Below, in pieces: positions 62,973 through 64,000 of a DNA stretch of 64,000 nt. Origin of the DNA: an uncultured Flavobacteriaceae bacterium (lineage in GTDB: Bacteria; Bacteroidota; Bacteroidia; Flavobacteriales; Flavobacteriaceae); the NCBI GenBank assembly GCA_943789465.1, contig CALSUF010000001.1, positions 62,001-126,000 on the forward strand, given 5' to 3'. Numbering within the stretch: position 1 is the first letter of the stretch; every line of letters begins with the position of its first letter. The notes beneath the pieces were generated by a model. That model ran no database searches. It worked only from the letters and a program-made list of their open reading frames with translations, and was not told the origin of the DNA. The translations under genes were made by a program, and so were the position numbers.

Positions 62973-62999
62973 AAAAAGCCGAAACGTTCGTTTCGGCTT
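62973..62999 (-). terminator. tRNA operon terminator
   Basis: AAGCCGAAAC and GTTTCGGCTT form a 10-bp stem with loop GAAC on the minus strand, followed by TTTT, just after tRNA-Leu. Confidence 0.88.
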
Positions 63000-63007
63000 T
63001 TCATCTG

Positions 63008-63091
63008 TACTGAAGACGGGACTTGAACCCGTACGTCCTAATGGACATTGGATTTTAAGTCCAACGTGTCTACCAATTCCACCACTTCAGC
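63008..63091 (-). tRNA. tRNA-Leu (anticodon TAA)
   Basis: An 84-base cloverleaf with acceptor GCTGAAG/CTTCAGT, anticodon loop CTTAAAA, a long variable arm as expected for Leu, and T-arm ACGGGTTCAAGTCCCGT. CCA is not encoded. It lies 28 bases after tRNA-Gly on the same strand. Confidence 0.96.
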
Positions 63092-63119
63092 ATCTTGGTA
63101 TGTTTTAAAAAAGTATCAG

Positions 63120-63191
63120 AGCGAAAGACGAGATTTGAACTCGCGACCCCCACCTTGGCAAGGTGATGCTCTACCCCTGAGCTACTTTCGC
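63120..63191 (-). tRNA. tRNA-Gly (anticodon GCC)
   Basis: A 72-base cloverleaf with acceptor GCGAAAG/CTTTCGC, anticodon loop TTGCCAA and T-arm GCGAGTTCAAATCTCGT. CCA is not encoded. It is cotranscribed with tRNA-Leu. Confidence 0.96.
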
Positions 63192-63278
63192 AATTTTGTA
63201 ATGAACGCTTCTCTACTATTATATAGAGAGGTGCAAATTTAACACAATTCTTAGAATAGCAAAGTTTTTTTAAACTTT

Positions 63279-64000
63279 TTATGTGCTTTTCTTTTTGGTC
63301 AACATTCGTTTGATTTCATTCAATTTCATCAACGCCTCAACAGGTGTTAAGGTATCAATATCAATCGCCTCAATATCTGTTTTTAAGGCCTCCAACATGG
63401 GATCATCCAAATTGAAAAAACTCAGTTGCATCTCTCCCTCCATGTCTTTGACTTTGGCTGTTAGCTCATCACTCGAATGTGATTTTTCCAGCTGTTTCAG
63501 AATTTGTTGTGCGCGGTGTAAAACCTGTGGTGGCATTCCTGCCATTTTTGCCACATGAATTCCAAAACTGTGGTGACTCCCTCCCTTTACCAACGTTCTT
63601 AAAAACAACACATTGTCTTTCAGCTCTTTGACAGATACATTGTAATTTTTAATACGATCAAAGGTTTCAGTCATTTCATTCAACTCGTGGTAGTGGGTTG
63701 CAAATAAGGTTTTGGCGTGTGACGGATGTTCGTGCAAATATTCGCTAATTGCCCATGCAATTGAGATCCCATCATAGGTACTCGTCCCACGTCCAATTTC
63801 GTCCAACAACACCAAACTGCGTTCTGAAACATTGTTTAAGATCGAAGCGGTTTCATTCATCTCAACCATAAAGGTCGATTCGCCCATAGAAATATTATCA
63901 CTCGCTCCTACCCTTGTAAAAAGCTTATCAATCAATCCGATGCGTGCGCTTTTAGCAGGCACAAAACTTCCAATTTGGGCCAAGAGGACAATCAAGGCCG
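63279..64000 (-). CDS. mutS: DNA mismatch repair protein MutS (C-terminal part)
   Basis: The frame enters from the right edge and ends at 63279, giving about 239 residues of the ATPase domain and C-terminus. Walker B ([17 protein letters not shown]), the ATPase-associated [10 protein letters not shown] and [16 protein letters not shown] are clear. The Walker A loop lies just beyond the window edge. MutS recognises mismatches as a dimer. The truncation is due only to the window. Confidence 0.96.
   Translation of the reverse strand, partial: ALIVLLAQIGSFVPAKSARIGLIDKLFTRVGASDNISMGESTFMVEMNETASILNNVSERSLVLLDEIGRGTSTYDGISIAWAISEYLHEHPSHAKTLFATHYHELNEMTETFDRIKNYNVSVKELKDNVLFLRTLVKGGSHHSFGIHVAKMAGMPPQVLHRAQQILKQLEKSHSSDELTAKVKDMEGEMQLSFFNLDDPMLEALKTDIEAIDIDTLTPVEALMKLNEIKRMLTKKKST

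Noticed and set aside
63279-64000. mutS as a truncated pseudogene
   Set aside because: The frame is open to the window edge, so the truncation is artificial.

Overview
The window is AT-rich DNA from a marine member of the Flavobacteriaceae (Bacteroidota). Signs of this are TAnnTTTG-type -7 promoter elements, type IX secretion (T9SS) sorting domains, GLPGLI proteins, a SusC/SusD pair, head-GIN and DUF5686 proteins, and the near absence of Shine-Dalgarno sequences. The glucan locus resembles the laminarin loci of Formosa-like bacteria. The genus is a guess. Layout: 1-1.4 kb is the start of an aromatic amino acid operon (pheA, then an aminotransferase cut by the window edge), preceded by a Phe/Tyr-rich leader peptide and a terminator, which looks like a classical attenuator. 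1.6-3.5 kb holds two envelope genes. metK follows behind a SAM-II-like riboswitch, then a broken EamA permease. 5.8-11.8 kb is an accessory block. It contains two divergent modules, each an HTH-headed protein of about 425 aa facing a small protein of unknown family. The second module continues into a two-gene surface cassette: a short T9SS-sorted protein overlapping a fibre-like protein. A second copy of this cassette, with a FISUMP tip domain, lies at 60.9-62.7 kb next to tRNA-Leu. Three promoters of this set (7.1, 9.0 and 62.7 kb) share a tandem 11-bp repeat exactly 17 bp upstream of a TAnnTTTG element. This is the most promising undescribed system here. 11.9-18.7 kb holds an outer-membrane receptor, two GLPGLI proteins and an OmpR-type two-component system. 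18.7-36.9 kb is mostly housekeeping: deoxynucleoside kinase, membrane pyrophosphatase (frameshifted), DUF5686, pdhB, etfBA behind a perfect 28-bp palindrome, bifunctional nuclease, nucleoside transporter, thyA, folA, fabD, lspA, amidohydrolase, a sugar aminotransferase and waaA. 36.9-50.5 kb is a beta-glucan (laminarin-type) utilisation locus, all on the minus strand: membrane-spanning regulator, SusC, SusD, a PKD plus triple-repeat surface protein, GH16, GH3, GH16. The repeat domain of the surface protein is also the tip of the fibre protein at 10-11.7 kb. 50.6-60.4 kb holds a divergent LytTR regulator and LytS-like kinase, a T9SS protein, a WecA-like transferase, an OmpA protein, an AlkB-like hydroxylase and a fasciclin lipoprotein. 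Direct repeats resembling LytTR boxes precede the T9SS and OmpA genes. The window ends with tRNA-Leu, tRNA-Gly and the 3' part of mutS. Several genes carry single-base frameshifts (hppA four times, a response regulator, an OmpA gene, EamA, possibly a kinase start). Some of these may be sequence errors rather than true decay.
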